This document shows, piece after piece, positions 54,307-62,426 of a DNA stretch of 64,000 bases. Source of the stretch: a beta proteobacterium L13 (GTDB taxonomy: Bacteria; Pseudomonadota; Gammaproteobacteria; Burkholderiales; Chromobacteriaceae). A program made the position numbers and the translations under genes. The notes below the pieces were generated by a model. It searched no databases and had not been told where the DNA came from. It was given only the letters and a program-made list of their open reading frames with translations. Positions within the stretch are counted from its first letter, which is position 1, and every line of letters begins with the position of its first letter. Location: assembly GCA_000335715.1 (NCBI GenBank), contig AMYZ01000001.1, forward strand, positions 124,001 to 188,000. Direction: 5' to 3'.

Positions 54307-55218
54307 ATGTCAGCCTCGCTTTTTACCACGCCAGCCATGCCCTATCGTGGCCGTTTTGCCCCCAGCCCTACCGGCCTGTTGCATGCCGGCTCGCTCACAA
54401 CGGCGGTGGGCAGCTATCTGGAGGCGCATCGCCATGGCGGCCAGTGGTGGCTGCGCATGGAAGACCTGGACCCGCCACGCGAAATGTCTGGCGCTGCTAG
54501 TGCCATCCTGCACACGCTGGATGCCTTTGGTTTTGAGTGGCAGGGCGAGCTGGCCTGGCAGCACGACCGTCACGACTTGTACCGTGCGGCACTGGATCAG
54601 TTGATCGACGCTGGCCACGCCTATGGCTGCGCCTGCACGCGCAAGGAAATTGCCGAATCGGGCCTGCGTGGTATGGATGGCACGGTCTACCCCGGTACCT
54701 GCCGCCACGGCGTGGCGGCGGGGCGGCAGGCGCGGGCGTGGCGTTTGCGCGTGCCCGATGCCGAGCTGGCGTTTGATGACCGGCTACAGGGGCATTACGT
54801 CCAGCAGCTGCAGCGCGATATCGGCGATGTGGTGCTGCTGCGGGCGGATGGCTTCTGGGCCTACCAGCTGGCGGTGGTAGTGGATGACATCGCTCAGGGG
54901 ATGACCGATATCGTACGCGGTGCCGACCTGCTGGTGTCTACCCCGCGCCAGCTGTGGCTGCGCCAGTGTCTGGGCGGTGCGGCGGTAACGCATTGCCACC
55001 TGCCGGTGATGGTGAATGCGGCGGGCGAGAAGCTGTCCAAGCAGACGCTGGCCCCGGCGATTGATGCGGCCAACGTCGCACAGCAGCTGCGCGATGCGCT
55101 GGCACGGCTGGGTCACGCGGTGCCAAGCCACGTACAGACACGCGACGAGATATGGCAGTGGGCGCGACAAAACTGGCAGCTGGCGCAGGTGCCTGCCGGG
55201 CCTATCGTCCTGGCATAG
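54307..55218 (+). CDS. gluQ: Glutamyl-Q tRNA(Asp) synthetase
   Basis: GluQ-RS (303 residues) attaches glutamate to the queuosine base of tRNA-Asp and is a truncated GluRS paralogue lacking the anticodon domain. The HIGH-like motif lies in GRFAPSPTGLLHAGSL near residue 14, zinc ligands in YGCACTRKEI and YPGTCRHG near residues 108-140, and the KMSKS-like motif in EKLSKQTLA near residue 244. The start could be the ATG at 54307 (MSASLFTT) or that at 54337 (MPYRGRFAPS). It works downstream of Tgt, whose gene is at 4.7 kb. Confidence 0.94.
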   Translation: MSASLFTTPAMPYRGRFAPSPTGLLHAGSLTTAVGSYLEAHRHGGQWWLRMEDLDPPREMSGAASAILHTLDAFGFEWQGELAWQHDRHDLYRAALDQLIDAGHAYGCACTRKEIAESGLRGMDGTVYPGTCRHGVAAGRQARAWRLRVPDAELAFDDRLQGHYVQQLQRDIGDVVLLRADGFWAYQLAVVVDDIAQGMTDIVRGADLLVSTPRQLWLRQCLGGAAVTHCHLPVMVNAAGEKLSKQTLAPAIDAANVAQQLRDALARLGHAVPSHVQTRDEIWQWARQNWQLAQVPAGPIVLA

Positions 55219-55457
55219 CCAAAAACCGCTATAATTTTGTGCACAGCAGCAGGGCCTCCTCGTCGGGGCCCTGTTTGTTTTGTGAGGCGGTGCAGCCAGA
55301 CTGCACGCCTTGGCCACGCCCCGAGACAGGGGCGGGCCGGTGGACACTAGCAAAACCCAAGAACAATCAGGACCTTCCATGCAATACCTCATTTCCTGTG
55401 CGGCCTGGCCGTGCATTGTTGTTTCCGCTGTTTCTCCTGCCTGTCACGGAGGCCGTC
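55219..55457 (+). promoter_or_regulatory. Structured leader of the amino acid permease gene
   Basis: A 239-base leader. It has a -10-like TATAAT at 55230-55235 (no clear -35), a terminator-like hairpin CAGGGCC/GGCCCTG (55250-55256 and 55267-55273) followed by TTTGTTTTG, further GC-rich inverted repeats around 55285-55335 (for example GCCCC/GGGGC), and a short ORF overlapping the permease start. The first hairpin may simply terminate gluQ. The whole resembles a regulated 5' leader. Confidence 0.5.
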
Positions 55458-55465
55458 ATGACTAA
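55379..55465 (+). CDS. Possible leader peptide overlapping the permease start
   Basis: A 28-codon ORF starting MQYLISCAAWPC, with three Cys and one Trp. Its TAA lies 8 bases inside the permease gene in another frame, so translation of the two would be coupled. It has no obvious Shine-Dalgarno of its own (AGGACC lies 6-11 bases before the ATG). It could be a regulatory leader or chance. Confidence 0.35.
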   Translation: MQYLISCAAWPCIVVSAVSPACHGGRHD

Positions 55466-56780
55466 GGCTGCACCGGGCAAGCTCGGCTTCTGGATGTGTA
55501 CCGCCCTGGTGGTGGGCAATATGATCGGCTCCGGCGTGTTTCTGCTGCCGGCGTCGCTGGCGCAATACGGCGGCTCGTCGCTGATCGGCTGGACCATTAC
55601 CTCGCTGGGCGCCATCTGCCTGGCGCTGGTGTTTGCCAAGCTGGCCACCCTGCTGCCACATAAAGCCGGTGGCCCTTACGCCTATATTCACGAAGGCTTT
55701 GGCGACTTTGCCGGTTTCCTGATTGCCTGGGGTTACTGGATTGCGCTATGGGCCGGCAACGCCGCGCTGACTGTAGCCGGTGTCAGCTATCTGGGGGTGT
55801 TCTTCCCGGTGCTGAACCAGAGCAATCTGGCTGCCGGTGCCACCGCCATCGGCCTGATCTGGCTGGTAACCTGGATCAACAGCCGCGGCCCGCAAAGCTC
55901 CGGCCGCGTGGCGATTGTCACCACGCTGATCAAGCTGCTGCCGCTGGCGGGTGTCACCATTGCCGGCCTGCTGTACCTGAACCCGGACTTTGTGCAGTTC
56001 AACCCGCAGCACAAGCCGCTAGGCGAGGCGATCCCTGCCACCATGGCACTGACGCTGTGGGCGTTTCTGGGGCTGGAGTCGGCCTCGGTACCGGCTGGGG
56101 ATGTAGACCAGCCGGAGCGCACCATCCCGCGTGCCACCGTGCTGGGCACGCTGATTGCCGCCGGCCTGTACATCCTTAGCACCATCGCGCTGCAGGGTCT
56201 GATGCCTGCCAGCCAGTTGGCCGCGTCCAGCGCACCGTTTGCCGATGCAGCCCGCCACCTGTGGGGCGACTGGGCGTATTACGCAGTGGGCCTGGGTGCG
56301 GTAGTGTCGTGTTTTGGCGCGCTGAACGGCTGGTGTCTGATGCAGGGCCATATTCCGGCTGCGGCCGCGCGCGACCATTTGTTCCCGCGTTTTTTCACCC
56401 GTGAAAATGGTGCCGGCGTACCCATCGTCGGCCTGGTGCTGTCTACCGTGCTGGTGACCATCCTGCTGGCCAGCAAGTACGCTGGTGGCGATAGCGGCGT
56501 GCAGATTTTCGAGTTTGTCATCCTGCTGGCTACCGCCACTACGCTGCTGCCGTACGCCTTCTGCGCCATGGCGCTGCTGGCGGTGATGCTCAAGCGCCAC
56601 CGCCAGTTCACACGCCGCGACTGGTACGCACCACTGGCGTTCTCGTTTGGCGGCTTCATTTTTGCCATGTGGACCATTTATGGTTCGGGTGCCGAGGTGG
56701 TGATGTGGGGCGTGCTGCTGTTGCTGGCCGGCCTGCCAATTTATCTGTGGCAGCTGCGCGAGCGCCTGGTGAAAGGCTAA
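55458..56780 (+). CDS. APC-superfamily amino acid permease/antiporter (AdiC/PotE-like)
   Basis: A 440-residue transporter with about 12 membrane helices. Helix 1 carries GNMIGSGVFLLPASLAQYGG near residue 20, the APC substrate-binding G-S/G-G motif; VYAK-like LVFAKLATLLPHKAGGPYAYIHEGFGDF and WAFLGLESASVPAGDVDQPERTIPRATVLGT near residue 200 are close to the AdiC/CadB/PotE antiporters. Start is the ATG at 55458 with GGAGG 6 bases upstream. No decarboxylase gene is adjacent to suggest the substrate. Confidence 0.88.
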   Translation: MTKAAPGKLGFWMCTALVVGNMIGSGVFLLPASLAQYGGSSLIGWTITSLGAICLALVFAKLATLLPHKAGGPYAYIHEGFGDFAGFLIAWGYWIALWAGNAALTVAGVSYLGVFFPVLNQSNLAAGATAIGLIWLVTWINSRGPQSSGRVAIVTTLIKLLPLAGVTIAGLLYLNPDFVQFNPQHKPLGEAIPATMALTLWAFLGLESASVPAGDVDQPERTIPRATVLGTLIAAGLYILSTIALQGLMPASQLAASSAPFADAARHLWGDWAYYAVGLGAVVSCFGALNGWCLMQGHIPAAAARDHLFPRFFTRENGAGVPIVGLVLSTVLVTILLASKYAGGDSGVQIFEFVILLATATTLLPYAFCAMALLAVMLKRHRQFTRRDWYAPLAFSFGGFIFAMWTIYGSGAEVVMWGVLLLLAGLPIYLWQLRERLVKG

Positions 56781-56812
56781 GCAGGGCGGGGTAGCTTGCG
56801 GCCAACATGGCA

Positions 56813-56850
56813 ACAGGCCCGGCGTACACGGTACGCTGGGCCTGTCTGTT
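56813..56850. terminator. Hairpin terminator after the permease gene
   Basis: ACAGGCCCGGCGTAC pairs with GTACGCTGGGCCTGT (one offset) around ACG, followed by CTGTTTGG. It separates the permease from a convergent small gene. Confidence 0.7.
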
Positions 56851-56872
56851 TGGTGGCCAGCGTTGTGCCAGC

Positions 56873-57172
56873 TCAGCCCAGCTTGAACGGGATCAGGTGG
56901 TTTTCGCTGTGTAGCAGACTGTGTGCCCCAAGGTCGTTGCAGCCCGACACACTGCTGTCTGGCGGGTGGCCAATCTCGGCTGCATGGCCCAGTGTCTGCA
57001 CGGCAGCCCGCATCACCAGCGATTTTTCCAGCGGTGCCAGGTGCGCGGTTGCCTGCTGCAAGGTGTCTTGCAGCAGGGTGTGATACGGCTGGCCCGGGCC
57101 AGCCAGCCGCGCGGCTTGCTCGCTGTAGCATTCCAGGCTGGCAAGAATCTCGTCCATTGATAATGGTGGCAT
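56873..57172 (-). CDS. Small conserved-looking protein of unknown function
   Basis: A 99-residue product starting MPPLSMDEILASLECYSEQAARL at the ATG 57170-57172, with AGGAG 6 bases upstream. It is soluble and largely helical by composition, and ends SENHLIPFKLG. I do not recognise a family. It is convergent with the permease gene and divergent from the glycine riboswitch region. Confidence 0.65.
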   Translation of the reverse strand: MPPLSMDEILASLECYSEQAARLAGPGQPYHTLLQDTLQQATAHLAPLEKSLVMRAAVQTLGHAAEIGHPPDSSVSGCNDLGAHSLLHSENHLIPFKLG

Positions 57173-57486
57173 GGCGTTCTCCTGTATGGCCGCTGCCGTG
57201 GGTGCAGGCGGATCAGTCTGGCGACGTGATGGCTGCAACAAGCCAAGAACAGAGGCGTGGCGTGAGGCCATCTTTATCGCGTGCGCTTGGCTTATCAGGC
57301 GTGCGTCGGCATGGTGCTACGGTGCTGCCGAGGCCGGTTTGTCTGTCGCAGCAAGACAAGTGATAGCCGCATAGCATAATGCATTTGTCGCACGGGTTCA
57401 TCTGTTCAAAACCCGGTGAACCACCGCCACAGTGCTGCCAAATCCAGCTTGCCAAGCCACGCCGTGGCAACGATAATGCGCGCATT
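57173..57486. other. Intergenic region upstream of the glycine riboswitch
   Basis: About 310 bases without a convincing gene. It must contain the promoter for the gcv riboswitch transcript and that of the divergent small gene. A CATAAT at 57375-57380 with a poor -35 (AAGACA) is the best -10 candidate I see. No repeats were noted. Confidence 0.4.
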
Positions 57487-57685
57487 CCGCAGGAGAGAGC
57501 GGTTTGCCCGCAGGGCAGAACCGCCGCCGAAGGCGCAAGTGCACCCGCAATCGCTCAGGCAAAAGGACTGCAAGAATCGGGGTTTTCCCCGCAGAATCTG
57601 GAGAGCGGCGCACAGGATGCGCCCACCGAAGGGGCTAACGGCGCAACGCCGGAAAATCTCAGGTGCAGGGACAGAGGGGTGTGAG
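57487..57685 (+). promoter_or_regulatory. Tandem glycine riboswitch (gcvT motif)
   Basis: Two aptamers in series. The first, about 57488-57573, has GGAGAGAGCGG, GCCGCCGAAGGCGCAAG and CTCAGGCAAAAGGACTG. The second, about 57597-57680, has CTGGAGAGCGGC, CACCGAAGGGGCTAACG and CTCAGGTGCAGGGACAGAG. Both keep the conserved core blocks. The linker contains a small hairpin CGGGG-TTTT-CCCCG. The platform holds GTGAG/CTCAC but no terminator T run, so glycine probably switches expression on at translation or by an unseen fold. It controls the gcvT-gcvH-gcvP genes downstream. Confidence 0.95.
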
Positions 57686-57721
57686 AAACAGAGGAAACTC
57701 ACGCTCGGACAAGGACCTGCC

Positions 57722-58807
57722 ATGACAGCCCCGCAACGCACCCCCCTATACGAAGCCCATCTCGCCTCCGGCGCGAAAATGGTCGATTTTGCCGGTTGGG
57801 ACATGCCCATCCATTACGGCTCGCAGCTGAAAGAGCACGAAATCGTGCGTAGCGACGCCGGCATGTTCGACGTGTCGCACATGACCGTGGTGGATATCAC
57901 CGGTAGTGACGCCAAGGCCTGGCTGCAAAAGCTGATTGCCAATGACGTAGCCAAGCTGGGTTTCGAGGGCAAGGCGCTGTATTCCGGCATGCTGAACGAA
58001 CAAGGCGGTGTGGTAGACGATCTGATCGTATACCTCACCGCTTTTGGTTTCCGGATGGTCGTTAACGCCGGTACCACCGAAAAAGACCTGGCCTGGATGG
58101 ACAAGCAATCCGCCGGTTTTGACGTGAAGCTGCAAGTGCGCCGCGACCTGGCCATGCTGGCCGTGCAAGGCCCTACCGCCATCGACAAGGTGTGCAGCGT
58201 GAAGCCGGCACTGGCCGACGCTATCCGCGCGCTGAAAGTGTTCCAGGGCCTGCCATCCGGCGAGTGGTTCTTTGCCCGCACCGGTTACACCGGCGAAGAC
58301 GGCCTGGAAATCATGATTCCTGCTGCCGAAGCCATCACCTTCTTTAACGAGCTGAAAGACGCTGGCGTGGCCCCTATCGGCCTGGGCGCCCGCGACACGC
58401 TGCGCCTGGAAGCTGGCATGAACCTGTACGGCCACGACATGGACGACAGCGTCTCCCCGCTGGAGGCCGGCATGGGCTGGACTATCGCCATGACCGAAGG
58501 CCGCGACTTTATCGGCCGCAGCGCGCTGGAAGCGCAAAAAGCCGCCGGCGTGGCCATGAAGCAGGTCGGCCTGGTGCTGGAAGGCCGCGGCGTACTGCGC
58601 GAAGGCCAGAAAGTGGTGGTAGAAGGCATTGGCGAAGGCATCATCACCAGCGGCACCTTCTCGCCCACCCTCAAGCATTCCATCGCCATCGCCCGTGTAC
58701 CGGCAGCCACCGGTGCTACCGCCCAGGTAGACCTGCGCGGCACGCTGACCGACGTGCGTGTGGTGAAAATGCCGTTCGTGCGTAACGGCAAGAAAGTTTT
58801 TGAATAA
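57722..58807 (+). CDS. gcvT: Glycine cleavage system aminomethyltransferase (T protein)
   Basis: GcvT (361 residues) transfers the methylene group from lipoyl-bound aminomethyl to tetrahydrofolate, releasing ammonia. Visible blocks are [28 protein letters not shown] at the start, [14 protein letters not shown] near residue 47, the folate-binding region with [13 protein letters not shown] near residue 188 and [21 protein letters not shown] near residue 220. The start ATG at 57722 follows AAGGAC; the open frame runs further upstream through the riboswitch and was rejected. gcvH follows after 75 bases. Confidence 0.97.
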   Translation: MTAPQRTPLYEAHLASGAKMVDFAGWDMPIHYGSQLKEHEIVRSDAGMFDVSHMTVVDITGSDAKAWLQKLIANDVAKLGFEGKALYSGMLNEQGGVVDDLIVYLTAFGFRMVVNAGTTEKDLAWMDKQSAGFDVKLQVRRDLAMLAVQGPTAIDKVCSVKPALADAIRALKVFQGLPSGEWFFARTGYTGEDGLEIMIPAAEAITFFNELKDAGVAPIGLGARDTLRLEAGMNLYGHDMDDSVSPLEAGMGWTIAMTEGRDFIGRSALEAQKAAGVAMKQVGLVLEGRGVLREGQKVVVEGIGEGIITSGTFSPTLKHSIAIARVPAATGATAQVDLRGTLTDVRVVKMPFVRNGKKVFE

Positions 58808-58882
58808 GCTGGTGTATAACGACGGGGCGAGCAAGAGCCTGTCCCGCTACACCATCACGACACATTTTTCTGGAGAGAAACG

Positions 58883-59269
58883 ATGAGCAACATTCCTGCC
58901 GAACTGAAATACGTATCCAGCCACGAATGGCTGCGCCTGGAAGCCGACGGCTCCGTGACCGTAGGCATTACCGAGCACGCGCAAGAGCTGCTGGGTGACA
59001 TCGTATTTGTCGAGCTGCCTGCCGTAGGTGCCAACCTGGCTGCCGAAGAGCAAGCCGGCGTGGTGGAATCGGTAAAAGCCGCTTCCGACGTGTACGCCCC
59101 TATCGCAGGCGAAATCCTGGAAGTGAACGCCGAGCTGGAAGCCAACCCGGAGCTGGCCAACAGCGAGCCATACGCCGCAGGCTGGTTCTTCAAGATCAAG
59201 CCGGCCAACGCCGCTGATCTGGACGGCCTGCTGGACGCTGCTGCCTACGCAGCTGAAATCGGCGCCTGA
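58883..59269 (+). CDS. gcvH: Glycine cleavage system H protein
   Basis: GcvH (128 residues) carries the lipoyl arm that shuttles intermediates among P, T and L proteins. The lipoylated Lys65 lies in [17 protein letters not shown], and [36 protein letters not shown] is typical. GGAG precedes the ATG. A strong terminator follows, so gcvP probably has its own promoter or depends on read-through. Confidence 0.98.
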   Translation: MSNIPAELKYVSSHEWLRLEADGSVTVGITEHAQELLGDIVFVELPAVGANLAAEEQAGVVESVKAASDVYAPIAGEILEVNAELEANPELANSEPYAAGWFFKIKPANAADLDGLLDAAAYAAEIGA

Positions 59270-59276
59270 TAAAACG

Positions 59277-59310
59277 GCCCCGCCATCGTAAGATGGCGGG
59301 GCTTTTTTTT
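59277..59310 (+). terminator. Intrinsic terminator after gcvH
   Basis: GCCCCGCCATC pairs perfectly with GATGGCGGGGC around GTAA, followed by eight T. Confidence 0.95.
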
Positions 59311-59320
59311 GCCGCGAATT

Positions 59321-59430
59321 TTTGCCACGAAACCCACGAAACAACACGAACGCTTCCATTGTTGACGTGTACTAGGCAAGCCATGACCTTGCCTGGATCA
59401 TTTTGTGTCTTTTGTGGTTTTCGTGGCCAA
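59321..59430. repeat. Interspersed inverted repeat element, copy 2
   Basis: Arms based on CCACGAAACAACACGAA (59321-59352) and its complement (59401-59430, TTTTGTGTC...TTTCGTGGC) flank about 50 unrelated bases, the same design as the element at 524-636. It lies between the gcvH terminator and gcvP and could carry or alter the gcvP promoter. Confidence 0.6.
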
Positions 59431-59474
59431 GCAGTAAGCCGTTCGTGGCTAATCGATTAGACGGAATCGCAGAC

Positions 59475-62330
59475 ATGTCTCTCTCGCAACTCTTCAATCA
59501 TCAAGAATTCATCGCCCGCCACATCGGCCCGTGCGATGCCGAACAACAGCAGATGCTGGCCGAAATCGGCGCCAGCTCGCTGGAAGACCTGGTGGCGCAA
59601 ACCGTGCCGGCCGGCATCCGCTTCAACCGTGCGCTGGACCTGCCGGCTGCGCAGCGCGAAGTAGACGCTCTGGCCGACCTGAAGGCCGTGGCCAGCAAGA
59701 ACGTCATCAACAAATCGTTTATCGGTATGGGTTACTACCCGGTGATTACCCCCGGCGTGATCCTGCGTAATGTGCTGGAAAACCCGGGCTGGTACACCGC
59801 CTACACCCCGTACCAGGCAGAAATCGCCCAGGGCCGCCTGGAAGCGCTGCTGAACTTCCAGCAAATGGTGATCGACCTCACCGGCCTGGACATCGCCAAC
59901 GCCTCGCTGCTGGACGAAGCCACCGCCGCCGCCGAAGGCATGGCGCTGGCGCGTCGCGCTTCCAAGGTAAAAGGCGACCGCTTCTTTGTAGACAGCCGCG
60001 TGCTGCCGCAAACACTGGACGTGCTGAAAACCCGCGCCGAATACTTCGGTTTCGAGCTGGTGCTGGGCCACCCGGAAGAAGCCGGCAACGGCGACTACTT
60101 CGGCGCGCTGTTCCAGTACCCGGGTGAAGCCGGCGACGTGCTGGATCTGACCCCGTACATTGCTGCCGTCAAAGCCAAAGGTGGCGTCGCCATCGTGGCC
60201 GCCGACGTGATGGCACTGGTAGCACTGAAATCGCCTGCCGAAATGGGCGCCGACGTAGCCCTGGGTAACACCCAGCGCTTTGGCGTACCGATGGGCTTTG
60301 GCGGCCCGCACGCGGCCTACTTTGCCTTCCGCGACGACATGAAGCGTTCGGCCCCTGGCCGCATCATTGGCGTGTCCATCGATGCCAAAGGCAAGACCGC
60401 GCTGCGCATGGCGCTGCAAACCCGCGAGCAGCATATCCGCCGCGAAAAAGCCAACTCCAACATCTGCACCAGCCAGGTGCTGCTGGCCAATATGGCCGGC
60501 ATGTACGCCGTGTACCACGGCCCGGCTGGCGTGAAGCGCATTGCCCAGCGCATCCATCGCCTGGCCGTCATTTTCGCCCACGCGGTGAAAGCGGCAGGCG
60601 GCAAGCTGAAATTCGAACAGTTCTACGACACCGTACAGGTGGAGCTGGGCGCCAATGCGGCCAACGTATACGCCGCTGCACTGGCTGCCGGTATCAACGT
60701 GCGTGACGCCGGCAATGCCGTGCTGGGTGTGGCTTTCCACGAAGCGGCTACCGAAGCCGACCTGGCCCAGCTGATCGAAATCTTCACCGGCAAGGCTGCC
60801 GACATCGCCGCGCTGGACGCTGCCGCTGCCGACGCCATTCCGGCCAGCCTGAAACGCGAATCCGCCATCCTCAGCCACCCGGTGTTCAACGAGCACCACA
60901 GCGAGCACGAGATGCTACGCTACCTGAAGAAGCTGGAAAACCGCGACCTGGCCATGAACCACAGCATGATCAGCCTGGGCAGCTGCACCATGAAGCTGAA
61001 CGCCACCAGCGAGATGATTCCGGTGACCTGGCCAGAATTTGCCAATATGCACCCGTTCGCCCCGCGCGAGCAGGCTGCCGGCTACCTGGAAATGATCGAA
61101 GGCCTGCAGCAGCAGCTGATGGCCATTACCGGCTTTGACGCCATCTCCATGCAGCCGAACTCCGGCGCGCAGGGCGAATACGCCGGCCTGCTGGCCATCC
61201 GCCGTTACCACGCCAGCCGTGGCGACGCGCACCGCACCATCTGCCTGATCCCGCAATCGGCACACGGTACCAACCCGGCTACCGCACAGATGCTGGGCAT
61301 GCAGGTGGTGGTGGTGAAAACCGACGACAACGGCAACGTGGACATGGCCGATATGCAGGCCAAGGCCGAGCAGCATGCGGCCAACCTGGGCGCGCTGATG
61401 ATTACCTACCCGTCCACCCACGGTGTGTTCGAAGAATCCATCAAGGAAATCTGCGAACTGATCCACGCCAACGGCGGCCAGGTGTACATGGACGGTGCCA
61501 ACATGAACGCGCAGGTGGGCCTGACCCGCCCGGCCGACATCGGCGCCGACGTGCTGCACATGAACCTGCACAAAACCTTCTGCATTCCGCACGGCGGTGG
61601 CGGCCCGGGCATGGGCCCCATCGGCATGAAAGCGCACCTGGCGCCGTTCATGGCCAACCACGTGGTAGCCGAAGTGCCGGGCGCGGTTGCTGGCCAGAGC
61701 GCGGTTTCCGCTGCGCCGTTCGGCTCGGCGTCCATCCTGCCGATCTCCTACATGTATATCCGCATGATGGGTGCAGAAGGTGCCAAGCGTTCTACCGAGA
61801 TCGCACTGCTGAACGCCAACTACCTGAAAGACAAGCTGGCTGCCCACTACCCGGTGCTGTACACCGGCAAGAACGGCCGTGTGGCGCACGAGTGCATCAT
61901 CGACCTGCGCCCGCTGAAAGCCGCTTCCGGCGTGACCGAGGTAGACGTGGCCAAGCGCCTGATGGACTACGGCTTCCACGCCCCGACCATGAGCTTCCCG
62001 GTAGCCGGTACGCTGATGATCGAGCCGACCGAGTCCGAGTCCAAGGCCGAGCTGGACCGCTTCATCGCCGCCATGGTGTCCATCCGCCAGGAAATCGATG
62101 CGGTACAGAATGGCGTATGGCCGAAGGACAACAACCCGCTGTGCAATGCGCCGCACAGCAAGGCCGACATTGCCGGCGAGTGGGCCCGTCCGTATAGCCG
62201 CGAGCAGGCGTTCTTCCCGCTGCCGTACGTGCTGGACAACAAGTTCTGGCCTAGCGTGAACCGTATCGACGACGTGTACGGCGACCGCAACCTGGTGTGC
62301 AGCTGCCCGTCCATCGACAACTACGAGTAA
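59475..62330 (+). CDS. gcvP: Glycine dehydrogenase (decarboxylating), P protein
   Basis: GcvP (951 residues, single-chain form) is the PLP enzyme that decarboxylates glycine and loads the aminomethyl group on GcvH. Start is the ATG at 59475 ([19 protein letters not shown]). The N-terminal half has [23 protein letters not shown]. The C-terminal half has [15 protein letters not shown] near residue 505 and the PLP Lys700 in [20 protein letters not shown]. Length matches the family. It lies 205 bases after gcvH, beyond a terminator and a repeat element; no lpd gene is in the window. Confidence 0.98.
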   Translation: MSLSQLFNHQEFIARHIGPCDAEQQQMLAEIGASSLEDLVAQTVPAGIRFNRALDLPAAQREVDALADLKAVASKNVINKSFIGMGYYPVITPGVILRNVLENPGWYTAYTPYQAEIAQGRLEALLNFQQMVIDLTGLDIANASLLDEATAAAEGMALARRASKVKGDRFFVDSRVLPQTLDVLKTRAEYFGFELVLGHPEEAGNGDYFGALFQYPGEAGDVLDLTPYIAAVKAKGGVAIVAADVMALVALKSPAEMGADVALGNTQRFGVPMGFGGPHAAYFAFRDDMKRSAPGRIIGVSIDAKGKTALRMALQTREQHIRREKANSNICTSQVLLANMAGMYAVYHGPAGVKRIAQRIHRLAVIFAHAVKAAGGKLKFEQFYDTVQVELGANAANVYAAALAAGINVRDAGNAVLGVAFHEAATEADLAQLIEIFTGKAADIAALDAAAADAIPASLKRESAILSHPVFNEHHSEHEMLRYLKKLENRDLAMNHSMISLGSCTMKLNATSEMIPVTWPEFANMHPFAPREQAAGYLEMIEGLQQQLMAITGFDAISMQPNSGAQGEYAGLLAIRRYHASRGDAHRTICLIPQSAHGTNPATAQMLGMQVVVVKTDDNGNVDMADMQAKAEQHAANLGALMITYPSTHGVFEESIKEICELIHANGGQVYMDGANMNAQVGLTRPADIGADVLHMNLHKTFCIPHGGGGPGMGPIGMKAHLAPFMANHVVAEVPGAVAGQSAVSAAPFGSASILPISYMYIRMMGAEGAKRSTEIALLNANYLKDKLAAHYPVLYTGKNGRVAHECIIDLRPLKAASGVTEVDVAKRLMDYGFHAPTMSFPVAGTLMIEPTESESKAELDRFIAAMVSIRQEIDAVQNGVWPKDNNPLCNAPHSKADIAGEWARPYSREQAFFPLPYVLDNKFWPSVNRIDDVYGDRNLVCSCPSIDNYE

Positions 62331-62340
62331 GCACTGCCCA

Positions 62341-62367
62341 TGCGGCCAACCTGCCAGGTTGGCCGCA
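62341..62367 (+). terminator. Inverted GGTTGGCCGCA pair after gcvP
   Basis: TGCGGCCAACCTG (62341-62353) and CAGGTTGGCCGCA (62355-62367) are exact complements separated by one base. It lies 10 bases after the gcvP stop and immediately before a classical terminator. It is the fourth inverted pair of the window-wide motif. Confidence 0.7.
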
Positions 62368-62375
62368 GGCAAAGC

Positions 62376-62408
62376 AAAACCCCGCCGGTGCAAGCCGGCG
62401 GGGTTTTT
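62376..62408. terminator. Intrinsic terminator between gcvP and the receptor gene
   Basis: AAAACCCCGCCGG pairs with CCGGCGGGGTTTT around TGCAAG, followed by TT. It serves the convergent gcvP and chemoreceptor genes. Confidence 0.93.
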
Positions 62409-62426
62409 TGATGGCGTCAGGGAAGG

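Noticed and set aside
57416..57721. An upstream extension of gcvT through the riboswitch
   Set aside because: The region folds as a glycine riboswitch, and gcvT homology begins at the ATG at 57722.
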